Below, in pieces: positions 9,111 to 17,901 of a stretch of 64,000 nucleotides of DNA. Under the pieces are notes generated by a model. That model was given only the letters and a program-made list of their open reading frames with translations, did not search any database and was not told the origin of the DNA. Position 1 is the stretch's first letter. Every line of letters begins with the position of its first letter. Both the position numbers and the translations under genes were made by a program. The DNA is from Arthrobacter antibioticus (GTDB lineage Bacteria > Actinomycetota > Actinomycetes > Actinomycetales > Micrococcaceae): the NCBI RefSeq assembly GCF_030063205.1, contig NZ_JASISQ010000002.1, forward strand, positions 62,001 through 126,000, written 5' to 3'.

Positions 9111-12100
9111 TCACTCCGTGGCAGCAGCAGAGTTGCACAGACCTATGAACGCCCCCAGCTCGGCCATGCTGGAAGGTTTGCTGGGCATGAAATTGCTCAG
9201 CTGCGGTGACCGAATGATGACGGCGCGCCACTGACCACGCGAAACGGCCACATTAATACGGTTCCGATTCAACAAGAACTCCATGCCGCGTGGTGCTGCC
9301 GTGGGGTCTGCACATGCCATGCTCACAATGACCACGGCGGCTTCCTGGCCTTGAAATTTATCCACTGTACCAACCCGCACTCCTGTTAATCCGGCGTCCT
9401 CCAAAGCCCCGCGCACCACGTGAACTTGGGCGTTGTAGGCAGCCACCACCAAGATGTCTTCCTGTGCGAGCGGACGGGGCGTTTTGCCGGCGTCGGAGGT
9501 CCATAAGAGAGAAATATGGGCCTTGGCCTGGGCAACCACCTCAGCGGCTTCCTCGGGGGAAGACTGCACATTGTCCTTCTCGCTGCCACGTGCTTGGGTG
9601 ACGAAGACGGTTTCTACCCCTGGGTCTTTGCCTGCCAAATAGCGTAGTTCAGCGGCTGGGGCGGACTTAAGCTTGCCTTCGTAACTTAGCTCCGAGACGG
9701 CCGTACACAGGGTGGGGTGCATGCGCCACGAGTCAGCCAGAAAGTAGCCCATATCCGCCGGCAAGGTGGCATGCGAGGCAGAAAGCCAGCCCAGTGCCGA
9801 CTCGTCCACAGGTGCCGGGTGCGAACCCTGTGTCACCTGCGGCAGCTGTTGTGGATCACCCAGCAGCAACAACCGTTGGGCGCATTGTGCCACCGCCAGG
9901 GTGTTGGCCAGGGAGTACTGCCCAGCCTCGTCAATGACCAGCAGATCAAGTGCACCAGCAGGAATACCTGCCCCGGTCATGGTCCATGCCGTGCCGCCAA
10001 TCAGCGCGCCCCCTTCATCGCTTAAGAGTTTGCCAAACTGTTTTTCATCGGTGATGTGCCACGGGACCTCGTGAGGAGTTGGAAGCTTCTTGCCCACCCG
10101 CTGGGGATCAACACCGGCTTTTTCAATGGCTGCGCGGAGCATGTTTTCCACCACGGCGTGTGATTGGCCAACCACCCCCACTTTCCAACCTTTTGCCACG
10201 AGGTTTGCGATGACGTGAGAACCAACATGCGTCTTACCGGTTCCGGGCGGTCCCTGAACGGCCACATAGGAATGATCCAAATCAAGCACGGCCAAGGTGA
10301 TGGCGCTAATGTAGTCATACTGTTGGTGGTTGTGCTCATCCCTGTGCTCATCCCCGTGCCCGTGCACGACGGCGGATGGCAGGGTCCCCCCGCTGGCCAG
10401 CCTTGGCGGTGACTTGCGCAGAATCTCAATGCCTGGATGCTTGGGCAGGTGGGGCAGCGTGCTGCCCACCAAGTTTGCAAGGTCCGCCAAAGCTGCCCGG
10501 ATGCTGGCCGTGGGAACGGGCTTGTTCGGTGTTAGCGCCATGGGCAGCTGGTTGTAGGGGGGAACCTTAGTGGTTGACTTTTCCTGCACCAGCAAAGTGG
10601 TCAACTCCGGAGTTGCTGGATCCGATATATCCTCCACTATGGTGATGTTGAAAAGCCCGCCCCGAGCGGTGGGGTCTTGGAGCTCCTCTCCCATCCCGTC
10701 CGGAAGAGGGGAGTCAAACATGCCAAACCAGGATGTCCCCGAACGGAAATCTGAGCCTTCGGTGGCCGTTCCCGTCAGTTTGAGCGTGCGGACCTCGGTC
10801 CTGGCGCGCGGTGTTGGCTTCTCCCAGTCCTCAAGCACTTGGGCGTCCTGCACCAAGAAGATGTTCCGTTCCTGGGCCCAGTCATCACTTGACTTCTGAA
10901 GCCGGTCGAAGTGGCTCCACCAAAACTGCTTGTCTTCACGGCGATGGTAGCTGGCAGCGGCAGCCACCATGGCGATGGCATTTTCATCAGCAGTTTGTTC
11001 ATGACCTTTCTCTTGGGCCAGATTCTCAATAAAGGCATGCAGGGTCAGCTCAGCCGCAGTGTATTCGTGGCTATTTTCCTTGATCTCAGGAACGGTGAGC
11101 TTGCCGCTACCCTCCGACCACGCTGGCACTGCGAGCCCGGCTCCTATTGCCAATAGCCAGTCACGCAGGCGCAGAGTGGAAAGACAGTCATACTCGTTGT
11201 AATCGGTGATGGAGGCAAGAATCTGCCTGGCTTCCTTCGCCCTGGCAGTATTACCTGCCAATCCGTCGTCGCGCGCTGCACAGTAACTTGCGTACGCAAC
11301 CACGGATGCTCCGGCGTCTGTCACCTCACCGCTGCGAGCAGCCGGCATATAAAATGGCTCAAGCTTTTTAATGGAATATGAAGACTCGGAGATCCGCACC
11401 GATTGGCGGACCGTGTCCAGCAGGTCCACGAGTAGGCCCGCACGCAGCCACTCATCCACAATGTCCTCACCCACACCGTGGAAAACTGAAAGGTTCCGCA
11501 GCGCCGACTTTTCATAGGGTGCGTAATGATAAACATGCATGTCTGGGTGGGCTGCACGGCGGGTCTGCACGTAGTCAAGGAATGCTACGAATGCTATGCG
11601 TTCCTCTGTGCGGGAATGCGCCCAAAACGGGACAAATTTTTCTTTGGTACCGGCCGGAGATGCTGGGTCAGGGGCCTCGATGGAGCCAAATAGGTACTCG
11701 ATACCCCACTTCTCGGTGACCGGATCCTGCCACAGCGGATCACCTTCAAAGTCAAAGAAAATATCCCCACTGCTGGGTTGGGGAAGCTTGCTGACGCTAT
11801 CTTTGAGTACTTTGTAGCTGACCTTGTGTGTGTGATTTCCTTTCCCTGCAAGAGCTGACCCATCTGCAGGGTCCAGGCCAAGCTGCATCCGGGCCTGATC
11901 ACGCAGACGTGCCAGCGCCCCCGGTGCGTGGGCCATGGCTGCGAGGGCATCAATGGTGGTGATGCCCGCAGCCATGAGTTTGCGGCGTTGGGAGCTGCTC
12001 ATTCCGTTCACCAGCAGAAGATCGTGGTGAACTTGTACCTGTTGAGCGCAATAATCGCACCTGCCGCAGTAAGAGATTCCGTCCTGGCGCCAGGCAACCG

Positions 12101-12773
12101 GTTGTGGCTGGGCCCGGTGTGCAGCCGTCAAGGCAAGGAAACGATCCCGGCGTTCTCGGAATACCGGCAGCAGGTCAGGCATGGGGTGGTTGCTGTGTTT
12201 TCTACTGCCCAGGACCAAGCTAGCTTGGCGGGCCACGGGAATTTGGTATTTTTGTAGTTGATCCCCGTAGGCTGCAAGTTGCAGAAGGGCGCTAGTTTTT
12301 GCGTGCCGGGCCAACTTGGTATCCCAGACGGCATAGGAACCATCAGCCTCCTTGATCAAGAAGTCGGCGAAGCCCACCAGTGACCCATCAAAAAAGGTTG
12401 CCTGGAAGACCACATCAGCGCCTGCGCGCAAGGCCGCTAAGGTTTCATCCCGCTTGGCCACCAAACTGGTCCACGTCATCTCTCCACGCGCAATGGACTT
12501 CACCCCCTTGTCCGTAGCGGCTTGCCACGGACCGTGTTTGTCGATCAGCTCAGTAAGGATCTTGTGTTCAAAGGCATCACCAAGGGTGGCTGCACGCTCA
12601 ATCATGGGGTCCTTGGCGAAATCAGGTTTGTCTGCCCGCCCCAGCTTTTCATCCAGAACCCGCAAGGTCCTGTACTGGCATTCACTGGCTGTGACTAGAT
12701 CCGAGGCGGAGTAGATCAGCAGTGATTCAGCCTTACCAGAGGCGGAAACGTTCGGGGAGTCAAGTAAAAACAT
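9111..12773 (-). CDS. TM0106-type RecB-like nuclease fused to superfamily 1 helicase
   Basis: Very large protein (about 1220 residues) predicted to process nucleic acid. Near residues 125-180 is a RecB-like PD-(D/E)XK nuclease region with GFADF and WDTKL. Near 240 is a Cys cluster CGRCDYC. Near 340 is an RNase H/exonuclease-like IFFDFEGDP. The C-terminal third is a Dna2/UPF1-like helicase: Walker A GPPGTGKTH (about 841), Walker B LLVIDEAGQYSL (about 944), GDPQQLPQV, VDKFQGQE and NRNRINVAVSRG. The ATG at 12773 has GGAAGG 8 bases upstream. An in-frame GTG at 12788 is less well placed. The physiological role is not established, and repair or defence are both possible. Confidence 0.88.
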   Translation of the reverse strand: MFLLDSPNVSASGKAESLLIYSASDLVTASECQYRTLRVLDEKLGRADKPDFAKDPMIERAATLGDAFEHKILTELIDKHGPWQAATDKGVKSIARGEMTWTSLVAKRDETLAALRAGADVVFQATFFDGSLVGFADFLIKEADGSYAVWDTKLARHAKTSALLQLAAYGDQLQKYQIPVARQASLVLGSRKHSNHPMPDLLPVFRERRDRFLALTAAHRAQPQPVAWRQDGISYCGRCDYCAQQVQVHHDLLLVNGMSSSQRRKLMAAGITTIDALAAMAHAPGALARLRDQARMQLGLDPADGSALAGKGNHTHKVSYKVLKDSVSKLPQPSSGDIFFDFEGDPLWQDPVTEKWGIEYLFGSIEAPDPASPAGTKEKFVPFWAHSRTEERIAFVAFLDYVQTRRAAHPDMHVYHYAPYEKSALRNLSVFHGVGEDIVDEWLRAGLLVDLLDTVRQSVRISESSYSIKKLEPFYMPAARSGEVTDAGASVVAYASYCAARDDGLAGNTARAKEARQILASITDYNEYDCLSTLRLRDWLLAIGAGLAVPAWSEGSGKLTVPEIKENSHEYTAAELTLHAFIENLAQEKGHEQTADENAIAMVAAAASYHRREDKQFWWSHFDRLQKSSDDWAQERNIFLVQDAQVLEDWEKPTPRARTEVRTLKLTGTATEGSDFRSGTSWFGMFDSPLPDGMGEELQDPTARGGLFNITIVEDISDPATPELTTLLVQEKSTTKVPPYNQLPMALTPNKPVPTASIRAALADLANLVGSTLPHLPKHPGIEILRKSPPRLASGGTLPSAVVHGHGDEHRDEHNHQQYDYISAITLAVLDLDHSYVAVQGPPGTGKTHVGSHVIANLVAKGWKVGVVGQSHAVVENMLRAAIEKAGVDPQRVGKKLPTPHEVPWHITDEKQFGKLLSDEGGALIGGTAWTMTGAGIPAGALDLLVIDEAGQYSLANTLAVAQCAQRLLLLGDPQQLPQVTQGSHPAPVDESALGWLSASHATLPADMGYFLADSWRMHPTLCTAVSELSYEGKLKSAPAAELRYLAGKDPGVETVFVTQARGSEKDNVQSSPEEAAEVVAQAKAHISLLWTSDAGKTPRPLAQEDILVVAAYNAQVHVVRGALEDAGLTGVRVGTVDKFQGQEAAVVIVSMACADPTAAPRGMEFLLNRNRINVAVSRGQWRAVIIRSPQLSNFMPSKPSSMAELGAFIGLCNSAAATE

Positions 12774-12907
12774 GTCAGGGCCTTCCACGCCGGTTCAGTG
12801 CAGCACCTTGAATCTAGCAAGGGCTACGGACATTCTGAGAACGTGGCGGCCAGCATACCCACAGTGACATGGGGCAAGATGGAGCTACCACGTACCCAGG
12901 AGGCTTT

Positions 12908-14395
12908 ATGAGCAAGTTCCGTTACGAAACCGCTATCCCTTACCCGCGCCCCGACGTCTTTGAATGGTTCACTCGCCCCGGCGCACTGGTTCGGCTCACG
13001 CCGTCGTTCTTTGGCAGCACTTTGGCGGAGCCCAGCGATGGTATTAACGTTGGCTCCAGAGCGGCTCTGGGAGTAGGTGCCCCGGGCAATATCGGGATGT
13101 GGTTAGGAACCGCCGCCGGGTCTGTGCGCGGACTGTTGCCGGCCTCCCTTGCCGGAAAGAAGTGGACACGACCCGAGCTTCGATGGGACGCGTTGCATAC
13201 CGAACTGACGCCGGGAACCAGTTTCACGGATGTTATGGACAAGGGACCGTTGGCTGCGTGGACGCATAAACACTCATTTGTTGATGGTGCGCAGCCAGGT
13301 ACCACCGTGACGGTGGATGAAGTGGATTACGAGCTGCCCGCCGTGGCCCGCAATGCTTGGGCGCAGAAAAAGATGGATGCCGAGCTCACGGCCATGTTTG
13401 CTTTCCGGGAGCGCACGCTACTAGCTGATCTGGCTTTTCATGCGAACTATTCCTCGGCTCCGCTAACCATTGCCGTGTCAGGGGCGTCGGGGTTGATTGG
13501 CCGTCAGGTCTGTGCCTTGCTAGGTGGAGGTGGGCACACGGTGGTGAAGCTTGTCAGGGGTGCGCCGAAATCCTCCGATGAGATTTTCTGGGATCCCGAT
13601 GCAGGAGTGCTTGATTCGGCTGGCCTGGCCCGGGCACAGGTAGTGATTCATCTGGCCGGTCACCCCATAGGGGGCCGATTCACCGATGAAGTTAAGGATG
13701 CTATTTACCAAAGTCGGGTCCGTGGCACCACGCTGGTGGCGCAGACTTTGGCGGATATAGCGTCCGACGGCGTGGAGCGCACCTTAGTTTGCGGATCCGC
13801 GGTGGGATACTACGGCTCCGATCCACATGCTGGTGTCGCGTCCGCGCAGGATGGAACGCCGAGACCACTGGTAGAAAGCGACCCGGCCGGTACCGATTTC
13901 CTTGCCCGAGTTTGCCGAGACTGGGAAGCCTCCTGCGCCCCGGCGGTAAAGGCAGGTGTGCGGGTGGCGAATGTGCGCACCGGCCTTGTGCTCTCCGCTG
14001 CAGGAGGGGTTTTGCAACGGCTGCTGCCCTTGTACCTGGCCGGGGCGGGCGGGCCCGTGGGTGGCGAGCAGTGGCAGAGCTGGGTGGGAATTGATGACAT
14101 CGCCGGGATCTTCGTCCACGCGGCGCTGACTCCGCAGCTCAGCGGGCCGCTCAATGGTGTGGCGCCGCAACCGGTAACTGCGCGAGAGTTTGCGCGTACT
14201 TTAGGTGCTGTGCTGCACCGGCCCGCGAAATTGAAGGTGCCCGCACTGGCGCCGCGGCTGTTACTGGGGGATCAGGGCGCTAACGAACTGGCGCTCGCCA
14301 GCCAACGTGTATCCGCCGCTAAGATCCAAGAAAGTGGCTATACGTTCAGGCACAACGACCTTGAATCCGCGCTGCGTCACATCCTTGGGAAGTAG
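12908..14395 (+). CDS. TIGR01777 family SRPBCC/NAD-dependent epimerase fusion
   Basis: Two-domain protein. Residues 1 to about 165 form an SRPBCC (START-like) lipid- or ligand-binding fold, and residues from about 180 to the end are an SDR-type epimerase with the Rossmann motif SGASGLIGRQV and the DUF1731-like C-terminal tail seen in TIGR01777 (YfcH/SulA-type) proteins. The chosen ATG at 12908 sits 5 bases after GGAGG. The in-frame ATG at 12869 lacks such a site. The fusion of the cyclase-like and epimerase domains is common in actinobacteria, and the substrate is unknown. Confidence 0.88.
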   Translation: MSKFRYETAIPYPRPDVFEWFTRPGALVRLTPSFFGSTLAEPSDGINVGSRAALGVGAPGNIGMWLGTAAGSVRGLLPASLAGKKWTRPELRWDALHTELTPGTSFTDVMDKGPLAAWTHKHSFVDGAQPGTTVTVDEVDYELPAVARNAWAQKKMDAELTAMFAFRERTLLADLAFHANYSSAPLTIAVSGASGLIGRQVCALLGGGGHTVVKLVRGAPKSSDEIFWDPDAGVLDSAGLARAQVVIHLAGHPIGGRFTDEVKDAIYQSRVRGTTLVAQTLADIASDGVERTLVCGSAVGYYGSDPHAGVASAQDGTPRPLVESDPAGTDFLARVCRDWEASCAPAVKAGVRVANVRTGLVLSAAGGVLQRLLPLYLAGAGGPVGGEQWQSWVGIDDIAGIFVHAALTPQLSGPLNGVAPQPVTAREFARTLGAVLHRPAKLKVPALAPRLLLGDQGANELALASQRVSAAKIQESGYTFRHNDLESALRHILGK

Positions 14396-14405
14396 ATTCC
14401 ATACC

Positions 14406-14467
14406 CGGGGGTAGTTATTACGTTTCGCACCACGTCTGCCGGGTGCGAAACGTCATAGCTACCCCCG
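14406..14467. terminator. Long hairpin between convergent genes
   Basis: A 25-base left arm (14406-14430, CGGGGGTAGTTATTACGTTT...) pairs with 14443-14467 with only two mismatches around a 12-base loop. It lies between the convergent TIGR01777 and MFS genes, so it could end transcription from both sides, though neither strand has a strong T-run. The length of the stem is unusual for a plain terminator. Confidence 0.65.
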
Positions 14468-14490
14468 AGCTTTGGAAGCCGGGCGAGACG

Positions 14491-15777
14491 CTAGCCTAAG
14501 ATATCCACGGAGGCGGGCTCCGGCGTCGAACGTAATGCACGCAAACCAAAAACAACCATGGGTAGCAGCACTACGAGTGCGGCCATATTGACCCAAAAGA
14601 AGCCGCCCAGGGCCAGGATAGGGCCGGCGATGGCTGCCATTCCGGCGGCACCAAAGTTCATCATCATGTCATTGGCGCCCTGCAGCGGCACGCGGAGCTC
14701 GTGTGGGGCAGATTGGTTCAGTAGGGATGAGCCACCGATCAGGCATGCCGACCAGCCCAGCCCCAACATGGTGAGCGCCAGGGACATCATGAAAGGGTCG
14801 CTGCGCTCGGAAAAAATGGCGCCAACGGTGATGGCTGCCAAGAAAATACCGCAACCGAGCAGCACGACTGGCACGGCGCCCACCTTATCCACCAGGACGC
14901 CAAAAACCGGGCTCGCGGCGTACATGCCCAGAATGTGCAGACTGATCACGATTCCGATGATCTCCAACGAATGGCCGTGGGCGTTCATGGCCACCGGGGT
15001 CATCACCATGACACCAACCATGATGGCGTGACCGCCAGTGACCGCCACCAACGCTGCCAGTGCGCGCGGGTTGTGGCTGGCCAGACGCAGCGCCCGCCAT
15101 GCCCCGTGCGCCTTGGCGGGCTTAACTTCACTGGCGGGACCGGCAGCACTGGCCAACTTGGCGGACGGCAGCTGACTAGTTTCCTGCGCCGGGCGGGGTG
15201 CAAGAAAAAACACGGAAATCACTAGAGCAGCAGTGATGAATGCTACGAAGGAGAACACGAATGGCCCCGACAAAGGAACTAAACCAAGGGAAATGCCGAA
15301 CAAACGGCCGGGCTCGGAGAGGTTGGGACCGGCCACGGATCCTACGGTGGTAGCCCAAATAACGATCGCCATTGCACGTCCGGCTTTTTCCGGAGGTGCT
15401 CCATCCACAGCCGCATAACGAGCCTGCAAGCCAGCTGCCGTAGCGGATCCGAAAAACAGCATGCCGGCGGCCATGAGCCAGAACTGGCCAAGACTTGCGG
15501 CCAGTAGGACCAGTGCCGCGCCTACAGCACCGAGCGCAAAGCCTGTGCTCAGAGCCCAACGTCGCCCGGAGCGCACAGCCAGATTGGCCAACGGTACGGC
15601 AACCAGCCCCGCGCCCAAAGCCGACGCCGTTTGTACAAAGCCTGATGCCGCCGTCGTGCCTGCCAGTTGAGCCGCCAGGATCCCTCCCACGGCAACACCG
15701 GAGGCAACGCCAACCCCGGAGAGCAACTGGCCTATGACCAGAACGGTCTGGTTACGGCGTTGGAAGGTGGTGCTCAT
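14491..15777 (-). CDS. MFS transporter
   Basis: Major facilitator with about 12 hydrophobic segments over 428 residues. It starts MSTTFQRRNQTVLVIGQLLSG and has a central hydrophilic loop near 200-230 (PAQETSQLPSAKLAS). It is convergent with the upstream TIGR01777 gene, and its start faces the stop of lysG 53 bases away. The ATG at 15777 follows a weak site. The glycine- and alanine-rich helices resemble actinobacterial drug-efflux MFS proteins, but no substrate can be named. Confidence 0.85.
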   Translation of the reverse strand: MSTTFQRRNQTVLVIGQLLSGVGVASGVAVGGILAAQLAGTTAASGFVQTASALGAGLVAVPLANLAVRSGRRWALSTGFALGAVGAALVLLAASLGQFWLMAAGMLFFGSATAAGLQARYAAVDGAPPEKAGRAMAIVIWATTVGSVAGPNLSEPGRLFGISLGLVPLSGPFVFSFVAFITAALVISVFFLAPRPAQETSQLPSAKLASAAGPASEVKPAKAHGAWRALRLASHNPRALAALVAVTGGHAIMVGVMVMTPVAMNAHGHSLEIIGIVISLHILGMYAASPVFGVLVDKVGAVPVVLLGCGIFLAAITVGAIFSERSDPFMMSLALTMLGLGWSACLIGGSSLLNQSAPHELRVPLQGANDMMMNFGAAGMAAIAGPILALGGFFWVNMAALVVLLPMVVFGLRALRSTPEPASVDILG

Positions 15778-15829
15778 GCGTTTATCCTTGCGGGTGGTGT
15801 TGGGGAGATCTTGTATCTACAGTAGCGTT

Positions 15830-16717
15830 CTACGTCAGTGCCATGGCCGCGGCCTGGGTCACTGCCTCTGTCAACTGCGTCAGAGCTGCTGACTTGATTT
15901 TCCAACGTTGCCAAAACAATGGAATGCTTGAAATATAGCCAGGACATAATTCTATTAGTTCCCCGGCGTCAAGATCGAGGCGGCAATGCGACTCGGGTAT
16001 CAGGCCCCATCCCAGCCCGCGTTTGACGGCTTCCCCAAACTGAAGGGTATCCGGAATGAAGTGCTGGGTGCCAAGGAGCGGGGAGCCCGTCATGGCGGTA
16101 AAAAAGTTGCTTTGAAGGGTGTCATTGCGGTCAAACTGCATGGCTGGAGCTGCTGCGAAATGCTGTGTCGAGAATCCTTGCGGAAACCATTGGTTCATGA
16201 ATGCCGCCGAGGCAACCCCGCGGTATGTCATCGCACCCAGAGGCAGCACCGAACAGCCCTGGACGGGATCAGCCGTGGCGGTTACGGCTGCCATCACCTC
16301 ACCCGAGCGCAGAAGATCCACGGAATGTTGCTCGTCAGCTCGGATAACTTCACAGCTCAAGGTGCCATCCGGGACTAACGTTGCAAGCGCGTCCATGAAC
16401 CATGTGGCCAATGAATCAGCATTCACCACAACTGCAATCGAGGCCCGGTTGGTGCTCTGCAAACCCAACTCAACACTGGCGTCAGCTTCGAGTTGACGCA
16501 GCTGACGCGCAAGACGGTGCACAACTGTCCCTGCCGAGGTGGCGGTAATGGGAGTGGTTCGCTGCAACAGTATCTGCCCGGCAGTTTGCTCCATCGCTTT
16601 GATGCGTTGCGAAATGGCTGAGGCACTCACATGCAGCTGCTGCGCTGCAGCCTCGAACGTGCCTCGTTCCAGAACGGCAAGAAGGGTGTGTAGTTGTTCG
16701 GTTTGGAATGCGCCCAT
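15830..16717 (-). CDS. lysG: LysR-family regulator LysG (ArgP-like)
   Basis: LysR-type activator of the ArgP/LysG group. It has an N-terminal winged helix-turn-helix (about 5-65, AAAQQLHVSASAISQRIKAM) and a C-terminal co-inducer-binding domain, with the length of 295 usual for the group. In Corynebacterium glutamicum LysG senses intracellular lysine, arginine or histidine and activates the divergent exporter gene lysE. The same divergent arrangement, with a 64-base gap, is seen here. The ATG at 16717 has AAGGAA 6 bases upstream. Confidence 0.92.
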   Translation of the reverse strand: MGAFQTEQLHTLLAVLERGTFEAAAQQLHVSASAISQRIKAMEQTAGQILLQRTTPITATSAGTVVHRLARQLRQLEADASVELGLQSTNRASIAVVVNADSLATWFMDALATLVPDGTLSCEVIRADEQHSVDLLRSGEVMAAVTATADPVQGCSVLPLGAMTYRGVASAAFMNQWFPQGFSTQHFAAAPAMQFDRNDTLQSNFFTAMTGSPLLGTQHFIPDTLQFGEAVKRGLGWGLIPESHCRLDLDAGELIELCPGYISSIPLFWQRWKIKSAALTQLTEAVTQAAAMALT

Positions 16718-16781
16718 TAGATTTCCTTAGGTATCAATAGAATAATTAGCTGTACCACCTGATGTAAGACTAGTAGTTTCA
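16718..16781. promoter_or_regulatory. lysG-lysE divergent control region
   Basis: The 64-base AT-rich gap between divergent lysG and lysE must hold both promoters and the LysG binding site, by analogy with C. glutamicum. I see no textbook -35/-10 pair for lysE. Such activator-dependent promoters are usually poor matches. Confidence 0.5.
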
Positions 16782-17408
16782 ATGCTCGTGATGTCATTAA
16801 ACATTCTTGGAACAATAGCTACTGGCTTTGGGGCAGGACTTGCCCTCATCATCGCCATCGGAGCGCAAAACGTATTTGTCCTGCGCCAAGGTATCCGCCA
16901 GGAACACGTTAGTCTCGTTGTTTTGTTCTGCATGCTCAGCGATATTGTACTGATTGCTGGCGGCATATATGGGATCGGGACGGTCATCACGGCGGTGCCG
17001 GCAGTGGTTGTGGTAATCAGGCTGGGAGGGGCCGTATTCCTAATTTTTTACGGCGTTTTAGCGGCCAAACGCGCCAGCCGACCCTCCACGCTGACAGCAG
17101 ATAGCGGGCACGGCCGACTGAGCAGGAAGGCGGTGCTGCTCACGCTGACGGCACTGACTTGGCTGAACCCTCACGTTTACCTAGACACCGTGTTATTGCT
17201 GGGAACATTGGCCAATCAGCATGGCGACCTGCGCTGGTGGTTCGGAGCAGGTGCGGCCTTAGGCAGCGTCATCTGGTTCAGCGCGTTGGGCTACAGCGCT
17301 AAGCTGCTGCGACCCGTCTTTGCCAAGCCCGGGGCATGGCGGGTACTTGATGGGTTAGTTGCCGCCGTGATGCTCTTCCTGGGCGTGAAGTTGGCACTGG
17401 GGGCTTAG
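16782..17408 (+). CDS. lysE: LysE-type basic amino acid exporter
   Basis: Membrane exporter of the LysE/ArgO family, about 208 residues with six hydrophobic segments, that removes excess lysine or arginine. The family marker GAQNVFVLRQGI lies near residues 25-40, and ALTWLNPHVYLDT in the middle is the second conserved block. It is divergent from its likely activator lysG. The start may be the ATG at 16782 or the ATG at 16791 (MSLNIL). Neither has a strong ribosome-binding site, which may mean a very short leader. Confidence 0.93.
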   Translation: MLVMSLNILGTIATGFGAGLALIIAIGAQNVFVLRQGIRQEHVSLVVLFCMLSDIVLIAGGIYGIGTVITAVPAVVVVIRLGGAVFLIFYGVLAAKRASRPSTLTADSGHGRLSRKAVLLTLTALTWLNPHVYLDTVLLLGTLANQHGDLRWWFGAGAALGSVIWFSALGYSAKLLRPVFAKPGAWRVLDGLVAAVMLFLGVKLALGA

Positions 17409-17418
17409 TCGGCATGAA

Positions 17419-17826
17419 CTAAATAAAGTTCATCTCCACTTGCAGGAATGCTTCAGCTGAGATGATGGCGCCCACAAAGGCTTCTTCTTCAGTGGGAGAC
17501 TTCTGTGGTGTGCGGGTGAACCACTCATGGGTGGTCATATGAACTTTGAGCACTCCACCGCCCGCCGGGGCGTAGAACAACCCAAAGCGTTGAACTGGCC
17601 ACTCCGCAGAAGTCTCAATCCCAACCAACAGCGCCGCGTTCAGTGCCGGGTTAAACCACTGGGCGATTGGTCTACGCCTGTCCTCGAAAAACAGCCCTGC
17701 ACAGTAGCGGGCGGCCGCTACCTCACCCATTTCCAGGCACAGCCGCTCACGCCACAACGGCAAAATGACCGTGTCATGGCGCTGCCACACGGCTGGGACC
17801 AGAGGCTTGTCGCTGCGAGAGCTCAC
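17419..17826 (-). CDS. Hypothetical protein, 135 residues
   Basis: I do not recognise this protein. It is soluble, with no signal peptide or membrane helix, and ends in an acidic, helical tail (PTEEEAFVGAIISAEAFLQVEMNFI region). Several aromatic residues (RFGLFYAP, THEWFTRT) suggest a compact alpha/beta fold. It is convergent with lysE (10 bases between stops) and not obviously in an operon. It was called as a gene because codon composition matches its neighbours and no other frame is plausible there. Confidence 0.65.
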   Translation of the reverse strand: MSSRSDKPLVPAVWQRHDTVILPLWRERLCLEMGEVAAARYCAGLFFEDRRRPIAQWFNPALNAALLVGIETSAEWPVQRFGLFYAPAGGGVLKVHMTTHEWFTRTPQKSPTEEEAFVGAIISAEAFLQVEMNFI

Positions 17827-17901
17827 AAATCAATTTTAGCTAATCCACCGGTAGTTGCCAGCTGCGCAGTATTCCTCTTTTACTTTCGGGCCGGCCGGCC
17901 G

